Assembly (NCBI RefSeq): GCF_003063505.1
Contig: NZ_NERW01000002.1
Coordinates: forward strand, 558,001-622,000
DNA length: 64,000 nt
Reading direction: 5' to 3'
Source: Limnohabitans sp. T6-20
GTDB taxonomy: Bacteria; Pseudomonadota; Gammaproteobacteria; Burkholderiales; Burkholderiaceae_C
Of this stretch, positions 51,639 through 59,587 are shown piece by piece; position 1 is the first letter of the stretch; each line of letters begins with the position of its first letter. The position numbers and the translations under genes are program-made. The notes beneath the pieces were generated by a model. That model was not told the origin of the DNA. It saw only the letters and a program-made list of their open reading frames with translations, and made no database searches.

Positions 51639-52424
51639 TTACATGTTGTTGTTCAAGAAGCGCAGCATGCCGTCCACAGCCGAGATGGCTTTGGAGTTGA
51701 TTTCGTAGGCGCGCTGGGTCTCGATCATGTTGACCATTTCCTCCACCACGTTCACGTTGGACGCCTCCAGCGCCCCTTGCATGAGCTGACCCGCACCTGC
51801 CACGCCGGGCTGACCCACTTGGGGTGCGCCGCTGGCGGTGGTTTCTTTCATCAGGTTCTGGCCAATGGATTGCAAACCGGCAGGGTTGGCAAAACGGGCG
51901 ATCTGGATTTGACCGATGATCTGGCTGCCGCCACCCGCCGCAGCTTCAATCGACACGGTGCCGTCCTGGCCCACGGTGATGCTGGCCACGTTCGCGGGAA
52001 TGGTGATGGGCGGTTGCAGTGCTGCGCCGTTGGCCGTGACCAATTGGCCCGTGGCCGACAGCTTGAATCCGCCATCGCGGCTGTAGGCGGTGGTGCCATC
52101 GGATTGGGCGATCTGGAAAAAGCCTTCGCCTTGCACAGCCAGATCGAGCGCATTTTTGGTGGTCACCAAGCTGCCTTGGGTGTGTGTCTTTTCAGTGGAC
52201 ACAATGCGCACACCCGTGCCCAGCATCAAGCCCGTAGGGGACTGTGCGTTGGCGCCCACCTGGGCGCCGGGTTGGCGCAGGTTTTGGTAGAGCATGTCTT
52301 CGAATGAGGCCCGGTCGCGTTTGAAACCGGTGGTGTTGACGTTGGCCAAGTTGTTGGAGATGACCGACATGCGCGTTTGTTGCGCGTCCAGGCCGGTTTT
52401 GGCAATCCACATTGATGCATCCAT
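51639..52424 (-). CDS. flgG: Flagellar distal rod protein FlgG
   Basis: The product has 261 residues, the exact usual length. N-terminal W-I-A-K-T-G-L-D-A-Q-Q-T-R-M and N-L-A-N-V-N-T-T-G-F-K-R; C-terminal S-N-V-N-V-V-E-E-M-V-N-M-I-E-T-Q-R-A-Y-E. These terminal helices pack in the rod. Ten bases before flgH. Confidence 0.97.
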   Translation of the reverse strand: MDASMWIAKTGLDAQQTRMSVISNNLANVNTTGFKRDRASFEDMLYQNLRQPGAQVGANAQSPTGLMLGTGVRIVSTEKTHTQGSLVTTKNALDLAVQGEGFFQIAQSDGTTAYSRDGGFKLSATGQLVTANGAALQPPITIPANVASITVGQDGTVSIEAAAGGGSQIIGQIQIARFANPAGLQSIGQNLMKETTASGAPQVGQPGVAGAGQLMQGALEASNVNVVEEMVNMIETQRAYEINSKAISAVDGMLRFLNNNM

Positions 52425-52443
52425 GGGGGGCTCCTGTCAGTGT

Positions 52444-53205
52444 TTAGGCGGTTTTCATCATGGAAGCACCCGACTCGTCGAGCGTCTTGGTTTCCTTGAT
52501 GATGCGAATTTGGGTTTCGAAGCTGCGCGATTGGTCGATCAGCCGGGTCATGGCCTCAATGGCGCTGACGTTGCTGCCTTCCAGCGCCTGAGGAATCAGT
52601 CGGGGTGGCGTGTTGCCGGCCGGGATGTCGGCACCGTCGGCTTGGCCGTCGACTTTGAACAAACCATCCGAGCGGCGGCCGAGCTTGACATTCGAGCCAT
52701 CGCGCAAGCGCAACTGGTCGATGAACACGGAAGGGGCTGCGCCCACTTGTGTCGGGTCTTTGGCGTAGACCGAGCCATCGGGGTTGATGGAAACCATCAT
52801 GCCCGGTGGCACGGCGATGGGGCCACCTTCTCCGAGCACCAGATGGCCAGAACCATTTTCCAACTGACCTTGCGGGTTGACCTTCAGGTCGCCCCGGCGT
52901 GTGAAGGCCAGGTCGCCATTGGAGGCTTGCACCGCCAGCACGGCTTTTTCAGCCAAGGCAATGTCCATCGGCCGGCCTGTGGCCATGATGGGGCCGGGTT
53001 CCAGTCGAATCAGGTCACGGGCCACGGCTTGGGCCTGGAACCGGGAGTCAAAACCCGGGCCTTCCACTTTGACCGATTGCAGGGCCACGTCGTAGCTGCT
53101 TTTGAAGCCCACCGTGGACACGTTGGCCAGTTCATTGACCAGCACCTGGCGAGCAGTGGCCTGCTCCTTGATGGTGGCGTTGGAAGTGAAAACAAGGCGG
53201 TCCAT
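52444..53205 (-). CDS. flgF: Flagellar proximal rod protein FlgF
   Basis: The product has 253 residues. N-terminal M-D-R-L-V-F-T-S-N-A-T and A-N-V-S-T-V-G-F-K-S; C-terminal S-N-V-S-A-I-E-A-M-T-R-L-I-D-Q-S-R-S-F-E. The start MDRLV has the normal FlgF character (MDRLIY). Directly before flgG. Confidence 0.96.
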   Translation of the reverse strand: MDRLVFTSNATIKEQATARQVLVNELANVSTVGFKSSYDVALQSVKVEGPGFDSRFQAQAVARDLIRLEPGPIMATGRPMDIALAEKAVLAVQASNGDLAFTRRGDLKVNPQGQLENGSGHLVLGEGGPIAVPPGMMVSINPDGSVYAKDPTQVGAAPSVFIDQLRLRDGSNVKLGRRSDGLFKVDGQADGADIPAGNTPPRLIPQALEGSNVSAIEAMTRLIDQSRSFETQIRIIKETKTLDESGASMMKTA

Positions 53206-53246
53206 GGTGTTTTTCTCAGGTGTTCGGTCAGGCGTGCTTCAGTGCA

Positions 53247-55643
53247 TCAAGAACGGATGTTGATGATGGCGCTGGTCATCGTGCTGCTGGTCTCGATCGC
53301 TTTGGCGTTGGCCTGGAAGTTACGCTGAGCGGTGATCAGGTCCACCAACTCTTGCGTCAAGTCCACGTTGGCGCGCTCGGTGGCACCGGCACGGATGGTT
53401 CCGAAACCGGCCGATCCGGCTTCGCCCACTTTGGCTTGACCCGAAGAGGCCGAAGCCAGGTAGCTGGCATCACCCACTTGGCGAAGACCTGTGGGGCTGG
53501 AGAAGTTGGCCAGCACGATCTTGCCCAGTGAGTTTTGTGAGCCGTTGGAGTAGGTAGCGTTGACGAGACCGTCCACGCCGATGTCCAAGCCCATCAAGTC
53601 ACCTTCTGGTGCGCCATCTTGCGATTGCGACAGCACGGCAAAGGAGCTGGAGTATTGGGTGGACTGGGTGAAGTCAATCGACATGGTCAGCGCGCCTTTG
53701 CCGCCTTGCAAGAACGCTGTCTCGAAACCCATGGGTTTGATGGGGGAGATGGGCTTGCCCGTCAGGTCGAAAGTCAGCTCGCCACGGTCCAAAAACACGG
53801 GCCACCAGTCGTTTTTGGTGTTCAGATCGGTGATGTCCTCGGTCTGCTTGCCGTTGCGCACATATTGCAGCGCGCCGTTGTCGGTGTTTTGGGCCAACTT
53901 GATCCACTGGGTGGTTTGGCCAAAACGCATTTCGGTGTTGGCCAAACCCCAGTCGGGGTGACCTGTGACCTGGATGGACGCTGCATCACCGGTGGTGCCG
54001 GTGGTGAAGACCATTTGTTTGGCCTTGGCGTCCCATTTCACGTCCACGCCAGCCACTTCGCGTTTGCTGATGGGGTCTACGATTTTGTTGATTTTTTCTT
54101 TCAACTTCGCCGCCAGCGTGTCCATCGAGTAGCTGCCTGTGTCCACGGTGATCTTGGTGGTGATGCCGTCCACCGACACCGTGAAGTCGTTGTTGGCCTC
54201 GACCACGGCAACGTTACCTGAGGTGTTGATGGTCATGGTCTCGCTGGTCATGGTGGCCGGGTAGCTGGGCTTGCCGCGCTGCGCGCTGTCCAGCGAGCTG
54301 GGGGTTTGCAGCAGGCCAGCGCCCGCCGCGTCTGCCGTGATGCCCAGCAAGTTGTTGGACAGTTTTTGCGCATCGGTGTCGCCGGTGCCCGAGGTGGTTT
54401 CGACGCGGATGTTGGAGCTGTCACCTGTGGAGCCCGAGTTGAAGGTGAAACGGCCCGAGTCAGGGTTGAAGCCCAAGCTGATGCCGTAACGTGCATTGAC
54501 TTTCGGGTCGAATTCGTCTGTCAAAGCGTCATCGGGCGTGTCGGGCAGTTTGCCCATGACGTTGTTGATCTGAACTTGCAGATTGCGCGCCAGCGTGGAG
54601 GGATCTTGGTCAGCGCTGGTCAGCTCATAGCTGATGTTGGTCAGCGGGGAGTCGTCCACCGACAACTTGAAGGACATGGTGTTGCCCACCTTGAAATCGG
54701 TGGCCGTCGCGGTCGGGCTGGTCGTGTAAAAACCAGAGTTCGCATCAAAAAAGCTGCTGTTGAGTGTGCCGCCCACAGCCGGTGCTGGCGTGGAGTTGCG
54801 CACGTCGGTCAGCTGGTCCAGCGTGTACATGGCGACAGTGCCGCTGGGTGGGGTCACCGAAGGGTCGGACTTGGGGCGGATGTCGCCGTATTTGTTGACG
54901 AACAGCTCGGAGCCGGTGCTGTTCGATGCTTGCTGCAGACCCGGTTTGACTTGGGTGTCGCCCACAAAAAACTGGGATTGCCACTTTGAGAATGGGCTAC
55001 CAGGACTGGCGTTTTGGGTCTTGGTGTAATAAACCGTGGCCAGGTAACCGTTACCGCCGCTGTCGTACACGGTCAAGGCGGTGCTCTTGTTGTAAGTGGC
55101 GGGGTTGCTTCGGTCAAAGTCGGCCAGGATCACAGGGGAGTCGGCCGGCAGGTTCAGGCCCAGCTGGATCTTGGTGGTTTCTCGGGCTTCGCCCGATGTC
55201 TTGGGTGGGATGACCAGCGGCGACAAGCGTTGCAGGTCGGCCTTGCCGGACGAGTCCACCGAGGCGGCCAGCAGGCGTTGGCCCGTGGAGTTGACCACGT
55301 TGTTCTGGTCGTTCAGGGTGAAGGAGCCGTTGCGGGTGTAAATGTCTTGCAGACCATCTGGCGTTTTGAGCGGGAAGAAACCGTCACCCGTGATGGCCAG
55401 GTCCAGCGAGTTGCCCGACGTCGAGATGTTGCCCTGGCTGAATTCCTGGCTCACCTGCTTGAGCGAGACGCCCTGACCGATGTTGCTGGACGATTTTTGC
55501 AGTGGCGAGGTGGAGAAAATGTCGCCAAAGTCAGCCCGCGAGCGCTTGAAGCCCGAGGTGCCCACGTTGGCAATGTTGTTGGAGGTGACGGCCAGCTGGG
55601 CGGTGGCTGAGTTCAGTCCGGTGAGCGAGGTGTAAAAAGACAT
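53247..55643 (-). CDS. flgE: Flagellar hook protein FlgE, long form
   Basis: The product has 798 residues, twice the enteric FlgE (402). N-terminal S-F-Y-T-S-L-T-G-L-N-S-A and N-N-I-A-N-V-G-T-S-G-F-K-R-S; C-terminal D-L-T-Q-E-L-V-D-L-I-T-A-Q-R-N-F-Q-A-N-A are canonical. The central insert of about 400 residues (Thr/Ser/Asp-rich) forms the outer hook surface domains. Long FlgE is known in some other proteobacteria. No cysteine-based crosslink motif stands out. Confidence 0.95.
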   Translation of the reverse strand: MSFYTSLTGLNSATAQLAVTSNNIANVGTSGFKRSRADFGDIFSTSPLQKSSSNIGQGVSLKQVSQEFSQGNISTSGNSLDLAITGDGFFPLKTPDGLQDIYTRNGSFTLNDQNNVVNSTGQRLLAASVDSSGKADLQRLSPLVIPPKTSGEARETTKIQLGLNLPADSPVILADFDRSNPATYNKSTALTVYDSGGNGYLATVYYTKTQNASPGSPFSKWQSQFFVGDTQVKPGLQQASNSTGSELFVNKYGDIRPKSDPSVTPPSGTVAMYTLDQLTDVRNSTPAPAVGGTLNSSFFDANSGFYTTSPTATATDFKVGNTMSFKLSVDDSPLTNISYELTSADQDPSTLARNLQVQINNVMGKLPDTPDDALTDEFDPKVNARYGISLGFNPDSGRFTFNSGSTGDSSNIRVETTSGTGDTDAQKLSNNLLGITADAAGAGLLQTPSSLDSAQRGKPSYPATMTSETMTINTSGNVAVVEANNDFTVSVDGITTKITVDTGSYSMDTLAAKLKEKINKIVDPISKREVAGVDVKWDAKAKQMVFTTGTTGDAASIQVTGHPDWGLANTEMRFGQTTQWIKLAQNTDNGALQYVRNGKQTEDITDLNTKNDWWPVFLDRGELTFDLTGKPISPIKPMGFETAFLQGGKGALTMSIDFTQSTQYSSSFAVLSQSQDGAPEGDLMGLDIGVDGLVNATYSNGSQNSLGKIVLANFSSPTGLRQVGDASYLASASSGQAKVGEAGSAGFGTIRAGATERANVDLTQELVDLITAQRNFQANAKAIETSSTMTSAIINIRS

Positions 55644-55711
55644 GCTGTTGGGCTCCTGAGATGCGGGGGTATGAGGTGTCTAGGGGAAATGGCGTGTAAC
55701 GGTCGCGCGGT

Positions 55712-56404
55712 TTAGAGGCCTACGCGCTTGACATCGCTGAGCAGCAAGGTCTTGCCGCCATCGACTTCAACGCTGACACTGCCGTCGGCCGGGTTGGTGG
55801 CGATGGCGCGCACGGTGGACAGGGTGCTGACCGGGACCGGTGTGGTCTGGCCATTCACCACGGCCACAGCGCTCAGGCGGTACAAACCGGTTGGCACGGG
55901 GTTTTCAGCCGCGTCTTTGCCATTCCATGTAATGGGTGTGGTGCCCGGCATTTGAGGTCCGGCGATCAGCTCTTGCACCAGACGTCCCTGGTTGTCGAGG
56001 ACATTGATCTGCACCCCGCTGGCCCCCATGGGCAAGTCGATGCTGGCGTCCATGCTGCTGCCCGATGTCAGCAAGGTGGCGGCATCGTTGATGGCCACTT
56101 TTTTGCCGATGAGCGAGGCACTGTTGAGCATGCGTTCGCCCGACATGGAGCCCACAAACTTGTCCAAAGAGCCTTGCATGTTGGTCAGTGCTTCGAGCTG
56201 CGAGAACTGAGCGAGCTGGGCCACAAAGGCTTCGTTTTTGACGGGCTCCAGAGGGTTCTGGTTTTGCAGTTGGGCGGTGAAAAGGGTCAGAAAGTCCTGT
56301 TTGCCCATTTCCTCGCTTGTTTTGGATTTGGCCTTGTCTTTCACGTCTTCGTAGCGGGTGACGTTTTGGAGCAGGCTGGAGGAGCTGACGGTGTCGGTGG
56401 CCAT
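55712..56404 (-). CDS. flgD: Hook scaffolding protein FlgD
   Basis: The product has 230 residues. Motif E-E-M-G-K-Q-D-F-L-T-L-F-T-A-Q-L-Q-N-Q-N-P-L-E-P identifies the cap protein, followed by F-V-A-Q-L-A-Q-F-S-Q-L-E-A; the C-terminus carries FlgD Ig/TUDOR domains. Needed for hook growth with FlgE, which follows after 68 bp. Confidence 0.96.
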   Translation of the reverse strand: MATDTVSSSSLLQNVTRYEDVKDKAKSKTSEEMGKQDFLTLFTAQLQNQNPLEPVKNEAFVAQLAQFSQLEALTNMQGSLDKFVGSMSGERMLNSASLIGKKVAINDAATLLTSGSSMDASIDLPMGASGVQINVLDNQGRLVQELIAGPQMPGTTPITWNGKDAAENPVPTGLYRLSAVAVVNGQTTPVPVSTLSTVRAIATNPADGSVSVEVDGGKTLLLSDVKRVGL

Positions 56405-56418
56405 GAGGTGCTTTCTGA

Positions 56419-56844
56419 TCAGGCTTTGGTGAGGTCCAGCGTGCGCATCATCAATTGACGCGCCGTGTTGATCACCTCTACGTTGTTTTGGTACGAGCGG
56501 GCCGCAGCCATCATTTCCACCATTTCGGTGACTTCGCTCACGTTGGTTTGGTAGACATAGCCTTGCTCGTCTGCCAACGGGTTTTTGGGGTCCGAGACCC
56601 GGCGCGGTGGTGCGGTGTCGTCGGCCATCCGATCGATCTTGACCCCGCCGACATAAGAGGCCCCTGCGTTGGTCATTTGTTCGTCAACCAGCGCCTTGAA
56701 GACCGGGCGTTTGGCGCGGAAGGCATCTTTTTCTGATCCGGCGACGGTGCCCGCGTTGGCCAGGTTCGAGGCCGTGGCGTTCATGCGGGTCAGCTGCGCG
56801 TTCAGCGCTGTGCCGGCAATGCCAAAAATGTTGTCCATGCTCAT
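56419..56844 (-). CDS. flgC: Flagellar proximal rod protein FlgC
   Basis: The product has 141 residues from ATG 56844, which has GGAG seven bases upstream within the end of flgB; a TTG at 56850 is the alternative. N-terminal I-A-G-T-A-L-N-A-Q-L-T-R-M and A-S-N-L-A-N-A; C-terminal M-M-A-A-A-R-S-Y-Q-N-N-V-E. Rod part next to FlgB. Confidence 0.96.
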   Translation of the reverse strand: MSMDNIFGIAGTALNAQLTRMNATASNLANAGTVAGSEKDAFRAKRPVFKALVDEQMTNAGASYVGGVKIDRMADDTAPPRRVSDPKNPLADEQGYVYQTNVSEVTEMVEMMAAARSYQNNVEVINTARQLMMRTLDLTKA

Positions 56845-56846
56845 GT

Positions 56847-57236
56847 TCAATCTCCTCGCAGGGCTTTGCGGATGCCGCTGACCCGGTTTTCCAGGAAGTT
56901 CAGCGTGGCCTGGTAGTCGGCAGCCGCTTTACCGTACTGGGCTTGTTCAACGCTCATCTCGACGGTGTTCCCGTCAAACGAAGAGTTGAAGGGGGTGCGA
57001 TACCGCATGCCATCGGGGCTGAGTTCTTCGCCTGCGCCAAAGTGTCCGGCGTTGGTCGCTGCCATCGCGTTGTTTTGCTGTTGGGCTGCACCCATGACCG
57101 CCTTGAAATCGATGTCGCGGGCTTTGTAGTGCGGTGTGTCGGCGTTGGCAATGTTTTGCGACAACACTTCCAGGCGGCGGCTTTTGACTTGCAAAGCTTG
57201 TTCATGCACGCCAAGTGCTTGGTTCAACAAATTCAT
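56847..57236 (-). CDS. flgB: Flagellar proximal rod protein FlgB
   Basis: The product has 129 residues. L-S-Q-N-I-A-N-A-D-T-P-H-Y-K-A-R-D is the FlgB rod motif; the C-terminus has N-T-V-E-M-S-V-E-Q and Y-Q-A-T-L-N-F-L. First gene of the flgBCDEFGHIJKL operon, driven by the sigma-54 promoter at 57332. Confidence 0.96.
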   Translation of the reverse strand: MNLLNQALGVHEQALQVKSRRLEVLSQNIANADTPHYKARDIDFKAVMGAAQQQNNAMAATNAGHFGAGEELSPDGMRYRTPFNSSFDGNTVEMSVEQAQYGKAAADYQATLNFLENRVSGIRKALRGD

Positions 57237-57331
57237 CTGGACTCCTGGGCTACGGTCTTGGATTCGATGGTCACGGTTCGTCGGTCTTTTGACGCTGACC
57301 CCTCAAGTTGAGCGGTCTCGGGTCGATTGAT

Positions 57332-57346
57332 GCAAAAGCTGTGCCA
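57332..57346 (-). promoter_or_regulatory. Sigma-54 promoter of the flgBCDEFGHIJKL operon
   Basis: Minus-strand TGGCACAGCTTTTGC, perfect consensus, 96 bp before ATG 57236; identical to the promoter of the 57-residue gene at 26788. Confidence 0.85.
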
Positions 57347-57474
57347 AGTATTTGTGTCACCTTTTGACGGGGTGTTCAGGGGGGAACCCGGGCTCTCATA
57401 TAGTGGGGCGGCAATGTTTGGTCGTCTGCGGCAAGGGTTTGCCGGTGCGGCCATGGGGCGCTGTCGGCTTGGGT

Positions 57475-57489
57475 TGGTCCTGTTTTTGC
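57475..57489 (+). promoter_or_regulatory. Candidate sigma-54 promoter of flgA
   Basis: TGGTCCTGTTTTTGC keeps GG/GC spacing with a weakened -24 block; 45 bp before the flgA ATG. Confidence 0.45.
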
Positions 57490-57533
57490 TTTACACCATC
57501 CCATCAACCGACTGTCAAAACTTCTACACCGAT

Positions 57534-58331
57534 ATGAAATACGCTTTGCAAATGCTGTGCCGCCTGCTGGATCTCTTGATCGCCCGTGGACTTTTGCTGG
57601 GCCTGGTGGTGTGGCTGTTCAGTGCACCTTCCTTTGCGGCTGGCCCTGCCAAGCCTGGGGCAAATGCAGCTTCCCCCCTGGACGCGCTGCAGCTGTCAGT
57701 GAAAAACTGGGTGGCCCAATCGCGAAAAGTTTCTCCCGAGCAGGTGTCTTTGGCCCCTCTGGATGCCCGCGTCAAGGTGCGCACTTGCGACAAAGCCTTG
57801 GCCATGGACTTGCCTTTTTCAAGCGCAGAGACCGTGCGTGTGCGCTGTAGCCAACCGGTTTGGCAGCAATATGTGCGCGTCAGCGTTGCGGGCAAAGCCC
57901 CAGAGACCTTGGCGCAAACCAAAGCGGTCATGCCAGTTGAACCTGCCAAGCGTTGGGTTCTGGTGGCCAGCATGCCCTTGCAGCGGGGCATGACGCTCAA
58001 CGAAACTCATGTTCAGCGCGCTCAGGTCGATGCTTCCATCATGCCTGTGAATGTGCTCGAACAAAGCTCTGAAGTCCTGCATGCCGAAGTGGTGCGGGAT
58101 GTGCGCCCCGGCGAGCCCCTGCGAAGCCACGACATTCGGCCTACGGTGTTGGTCAAAAGAGGCCAAATGGTTCTTTTGTCTGTGGGGCAAACGCAGGGTT
58201 TTCAAATCTCCGCCCGGGTGGAGGCGATGCAAGACGGACGCTTTGGTGAACAAATCAAGCTCAAAAACCGCGACTCCGGTCGGGAATTGAGTGGCCGGGT
58301 GCAAGGCCCCAACCAGGTGATGGGCTTATAA
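57534..58331 (+). CDS. flgA: P-ring assembly chaperone FlgA
   Basis: The product has 265 residues with a signal peptide (two leucine-rich stretches up to about residue 35, cleavage near SFAAG). The C-terminal SAF domain has L-Q-R-G-M-T-L-N-E-T-H-V, the R-D-V-R-P-G-E-P-L-R-S-H-D-I pattern and V-K-R-G-Q-M-V; the end G-R-E-L-S-G-R-V-Q-G-P-N-Q-V is typical FlgA. The frame is open further upstream (57327), but those codons have no coding character and include the sigma-54 sites. Confidence 0.95.
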   Translation: MKYALQMLCRLLDLLIARGLLLGLVVWLFSAPSFAAGPAKPGANAASPLDALQLSVKNWVAQSRKVSPEQVSLAPLDARVKVRTCDKALAMDLPFSSAETVRVRCSQPVWQQYVRVSVAGKAPETLAQTKAVMPVEPAKRWVLVASMPLQRGMTLNETHVQRAQVDASIMPVNVLEQSSEVLHAEVVRDVRPGEPLRSHDIRPTVLVKRGQMVLLSVGQTQGFQISARVEAMQDGRFGEQIKLKNRDSGRELSGRVQGPNQVMGL

Positions 58332-58397
58332 AGTGGGCTGGACGCTTTTTGTGCGGGAGTCTTGTGCGATGGAATTTGAAAAAATCTGTTTTTTTCC

Positions 58398-58424
58398 TCA
58401 AGTTCTAGAATCTCATGCCGATTC
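58398..58424 (+). promoter_or_regulatory. Sigma-28 promoter of flgMN
   Basis: TCAAGTTC, 11-bp spacer, GCCGATTC, 55 bp before ATG 58479. Gives autoregulation of the anti-sigma factor by sigma-28. Confidence 0.85.
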
Positions 58425-58478
58425 AGTATTCGAGCAGGGTCTCAGCTCAATGTTCAGAGACCAGAAAAGAGAACCATC

Positions 58479-58781
58479 ATGACCGATTCCATCTCTCAGT
58501 TTGGCCGTAAAGCCCAAATAGATTCCGCCAGCCGGCAAGCGGTTGCCAAGGGTGAGCCGCGCATGTTTTCGCCAGCTTCCCAGGAAGCGACCCGATCGGC
58601 GGCACCCGCCACAGACGAACTGCGACTGAGCAAAGTTGCCCAACAAGCCATGCAAGAGCCTGAATTTGACCGCGCCAAGGTGGAAGCCATCAAGACCGCC
58701 ATCCAGCAAGGCCAGTACCCCATGGATTCGCGCCGGATTGCCGAGAACTTCGTGGCGATCGAAAAAATGATCAAAGGCTGA
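58479..58781 (+). CDS. flgM: Anti-sigma-28 factor FlgM
   Basis: The product has 100 residues. Disordered N-terminal half; C-terminal half with L-R-L-S-K-V-A-Q-Q-A-M, F-D-R-A-K-V-E-A-I-K-T-A-I and G-Q-Y-P-M-D-S-R-R-I-A-E-N is the FlgM sigma-28 binding region. Exported when the hook is complete, releasing sigma-28 for the late genes in this window. Preceded by its sigma-28 promoter and by AGAGAACC; followed by flgN after seven bases. Confidence 0.96.
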   Translation: MTDSISQFGRKAQIDSASRQAVAKGEPRMFSPASQEATRSAAPATDELRLSKVAQQAMQEPEFDRAKVEAIKTAIQQGQYPMDSRRIAENFVAIEKMIKG

Positions 58782-58788
58782 TCGATCC

Positions 58789-59220
58789 ATGACCGACATG
58801 AGCCGATCTGATGAGCCCGATCACCCTTTGGAAGCCGCCTTGCTGGCCGCGCCAGAGGCGGTTGCCCGTCTGTCGGAGATTTTGTCTTTGGAGTTTGAAG
58901 CCCTCAAAATTCGCGATCTGACGGCTTTTGAGGCCATTCAGGAAGAAAAAAACAGCCTGTTGCAGGGTTTGGCCAGCTTGGCCGAGTGGGCCGCCGCCCA
59001 AACCCCCACCCCCACCGTGTGGCAGCAGCAGCAAGAGAGTTTGCAGCAGAGCAAACAAGACCATTTGCGCAATATCCAGTTGTTGCAGCGACAACTGGAG
59101 GCCGTCAAGGGGACCTTGCAGGCTTTGCAGGGCGAGTCGTCCGCCCCCGCCGTGGATTTGTACGACCGCATGGGGCAGCTGGCACGCCGCCCAGGTGCCT
59201 GGGGTTACCAGCTGGCCTGA
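58789..59220 (+). CDS. flgN: Flagellar export chaperone FlgN
   Basis: The product has 143 residues, helical throughout, with a Gln-rich central coiled coil (Q-Q-Q-E-S-L-Q-Q-S-K-Q). FlgN escorts FlgK and FlgL to the export gate and senses FlgM. The position directly after flgM, length and E-F-E-A-L-K-I-R-D-L motif support the call. Convergent with the following operon; about 85 bp between stops. Confidence 0.9.
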   Translation: MTDMSRSDEPDHPLEAALLAAPEAVARLSEILSLEFEALKIRDLTAFEAIQEEKNSLLQGLASLAEWAAAQTPTPTVWQQQQESLQQSKQDHLRNIQLLQRQLEAVKGTLQALQGESSAPAVDLYDRMGQLARRPGAWGYQLA

Positions 59221-59305
59221 AGGCCATTGGGGCAGGGCCATCGCCAGACGCCACTGTCCGCAGCAACCCCACTGACTGCCCCCACAAACACCAGGGGATT
59301 CCCCC

Positions 59306-59587
59306 TTAGTTTGTCTTTTTCTCATCGCCAGGGCGCATGCCCTTGAGCCAATACACCCACGACAAAATGACCGCCACCGCCGTGTACATCTCGGGCGGAA
59401 TCTCGGCATCCAGGTCTACGCGGCTGAGCAGGGCCAGCAATTGGGGGTCTTGCGCCACATAAACCCCGTGTTTCAAAGCTTCTTCGATGATTTTTTGGGC
59501 GAGATCGTCCTGCCCTTTGGCGCTGATGACCGGCGTTTTGCGCCGCCCGTATTCCAGGGCGATGGCTTCCTTGAGCTGGGATTTCAT
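59306..59587 (-). CDS. FlhB C-terminal domain paralogue (FhlB-type)
   Basis: The product has 93 residues and corresponds to the cytoplasmic C-terminal half of FlhB: A-I-A-L-E-Y-G-R-R-K-T-P-V-I-S-A-K-G and A-L-K-H-G-V-Y-V-A-Q-D-P-Q-L. The NPTH autocleavage motif is absent. The membrane half is missing; small stand-alone FhlB proteins of this kind can replace cleaved FlhB in export switching. It overlaps fliK by four bases, fitting a shared role in hook-length control. ATG 59587 is set by this overlap. Confidence 0.9.
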   Translation of the reverse strand: MKSQLKEAIALEYGRRKTPVISAKGQDDLAQKIIEEALKHGVYVAQDPQLLALLSRVDLDAEIPPEMYTAVAVILSWVYWLKGMRPGDEKKTN

